A stretch of 5,810 nucleotides of DNA from Merdimonas faecigallinarum (GTDB taxonomy: Bacteria > Bacillota > Clostridia > Lachnospirales > Lachnospiraceae): contig DWXJ01000013.1 of NCBI GenBank assembly GCA_019119285.1, forward strand, positions 1-5,810, read 5' to 3'. Below the pieces are notes generated by a model. That model was given only the letters and a program-made list of their open reading frames with translations, ran no database searches and had not been told where the DNA came from. A program made the position numbers and the translations under genes. Position 1 is the stretch's first letter; every line of letters begins with the position of its first letter. Below are positions 5,624 through 5,810 of this stretch, in pieces.

Positions 5624-5668
5624 GTTCTTCGTTTCCCTTCTATCTAATTTTTCCTTATACTGATGTTC

Positions 5669-5697
5669 ATCATATCACTAAACAGCAATTACGACAA
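5669..5697 (-). promoter_or_regulatory. Sigma-A promoter of the folate operon
   Basis: On the minus strand a -35 TTGTCG (5697-5692) and a -10 TATGAT (5674-5669) are separated by 17 bases. The bases TGA just before the -10 make it an extended -10 element. Transcription should start near 5662, giving a leader of about 39 bases before the folC GTG. That is too short for a tetrahydrofolate riboswitch. The -35 box is only 2 bases from the palindrome at 5700-5748. Confidence 0.75.
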
Positions 5698-5699
5698 GG

Positions 5700-5748
5700 G
5701 CAAATTGGGGACGGGGCATTTTTGCAAAATGCCCCGTCCCCAATTTGC
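5700..5748. repeat. REP-like perfect palindrome, 23-bp stem with 3-base loop
   Basis: Positions 5700-5722 pair with 5726-5748 without mismatch around a TGC loop. The outer end (GCAAATTGGGGACG) and the centre (TTTTTGCAAAA) match the hairpin of the 78-bp repeat, but the middle of each arm differs (GGGCA in place of TAGACC) with the matching change in the other arm. It lacks the GGGTACACC tandem part. It separates the folate promoter from upstream DNA. No T-run follows on either strand. Confidence 0.85.
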
Positions 5749-5750
5749 AC

Positions 5751-5784
5751 ATGAAAAGACCGGCAGCTTTTACTGCCGGTCTTT
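5751..5784 (-). terminator. Probable terminator of an upstream leftward gene
   Basis: AAAGACCGGCAG (5755-5766) pairs perfectly with CTGCCGGTCTTT (5773-5784) around a six-base loop. On the minus strand the stem is followed by a short T-run (CTTTTCAT). It probably ends a gene lying to the right of the window, just before the folate promoter. The T-run is short, and the near-symmetry leaves a rightward role possible. Confidence 0.55.
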
Positions 5785-5810
5785 AGCCATAATCGAAAGT
5801 TTAGTGTATT

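Noticed and set aside
5624..5662. Tetrahydrofolate riboswitch in the folate operon leader
   Set aside because: The leader from the predicted start is about 39 bases, too short for the known class, and no matching structure was seen.
5770..5810. Leftward frame entering from the right edge and ending ...MAKDRQ then TAA (5772-5770)
   Set aside because: Only 12 codons are visible, and the last four lie in the terminator stem, so coding cannot be supported.

Overview
The window looks like a low-to-medium-GC Firmicute chromosome, most likely a gut Lachnospiraceae-type clostridium. This rests on the Gram-positive style of the folate proteins (for example MHNR in FolP), the AGGAG-type ribosome binding sites, the sigma-A type promoters, and an XRE regulator paired with a membrane protein that I read as DUF3169. 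The species call is inference.

Layout: (1) Positions 1-136 hold two hairpin-plus-T-run terminators and a possible leftward promoter. The outer arm of the second hairpin resembles an insertion-sequence end, so this may be the edge of a mobile element that continues to the left. (2) Positions 145-222 are the first copy of a 78-bp repeat ending in a long hairpin. (3) Positions 234-1388 form a small rightward unit: a strong promoter covered by an array of TGACAA-N6-TTGTCA sites, a 68-aa XRE/Cro-type regulator, and a multi-membrane-segment protein whose frame is cut by an in-frame TAA 38 codons before its natural end. (4) Positions 1397-1481 are the second copy of the repeat (76 of 78 bases identical over the shared part), lying between the convergent rightward and leftward units. 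(5) Positions 1490-5697 are a leftward folate operon in transcription order folC, folE, an HD-domain hydrolase, folP, folBK, with a good promoter at 5669-5697. (6) Positions 5700-5784 hold a third, related palindrome with a 23-bp perfect stem, then a separate terminator-like hairpin.

The folate genes fit together as follows. FolE turns GTP into dihydroneopterin triphosphate. A phosphate-removal step follows for which no Nudix gene is present here; the HD protein is a natural candidate. The FolB half of FolBK makes 6-hydroxymethyl-dihydropterin and the FolK half pyrophosphorylates it. FolP joins it to p-aminobenzoate, and FolC adds glutamate. Genes for p-aminobenzoate synthesis and dihydrofolate reductase are not in the window.

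The points most worth a second look are the helically phased operator array, the nonsense codon in the membrane protein gene, the three related palindromes that delimit both transcription units (with matched changes in their arms), and the HD hydrolase placed exactly where the pathway has a gap.
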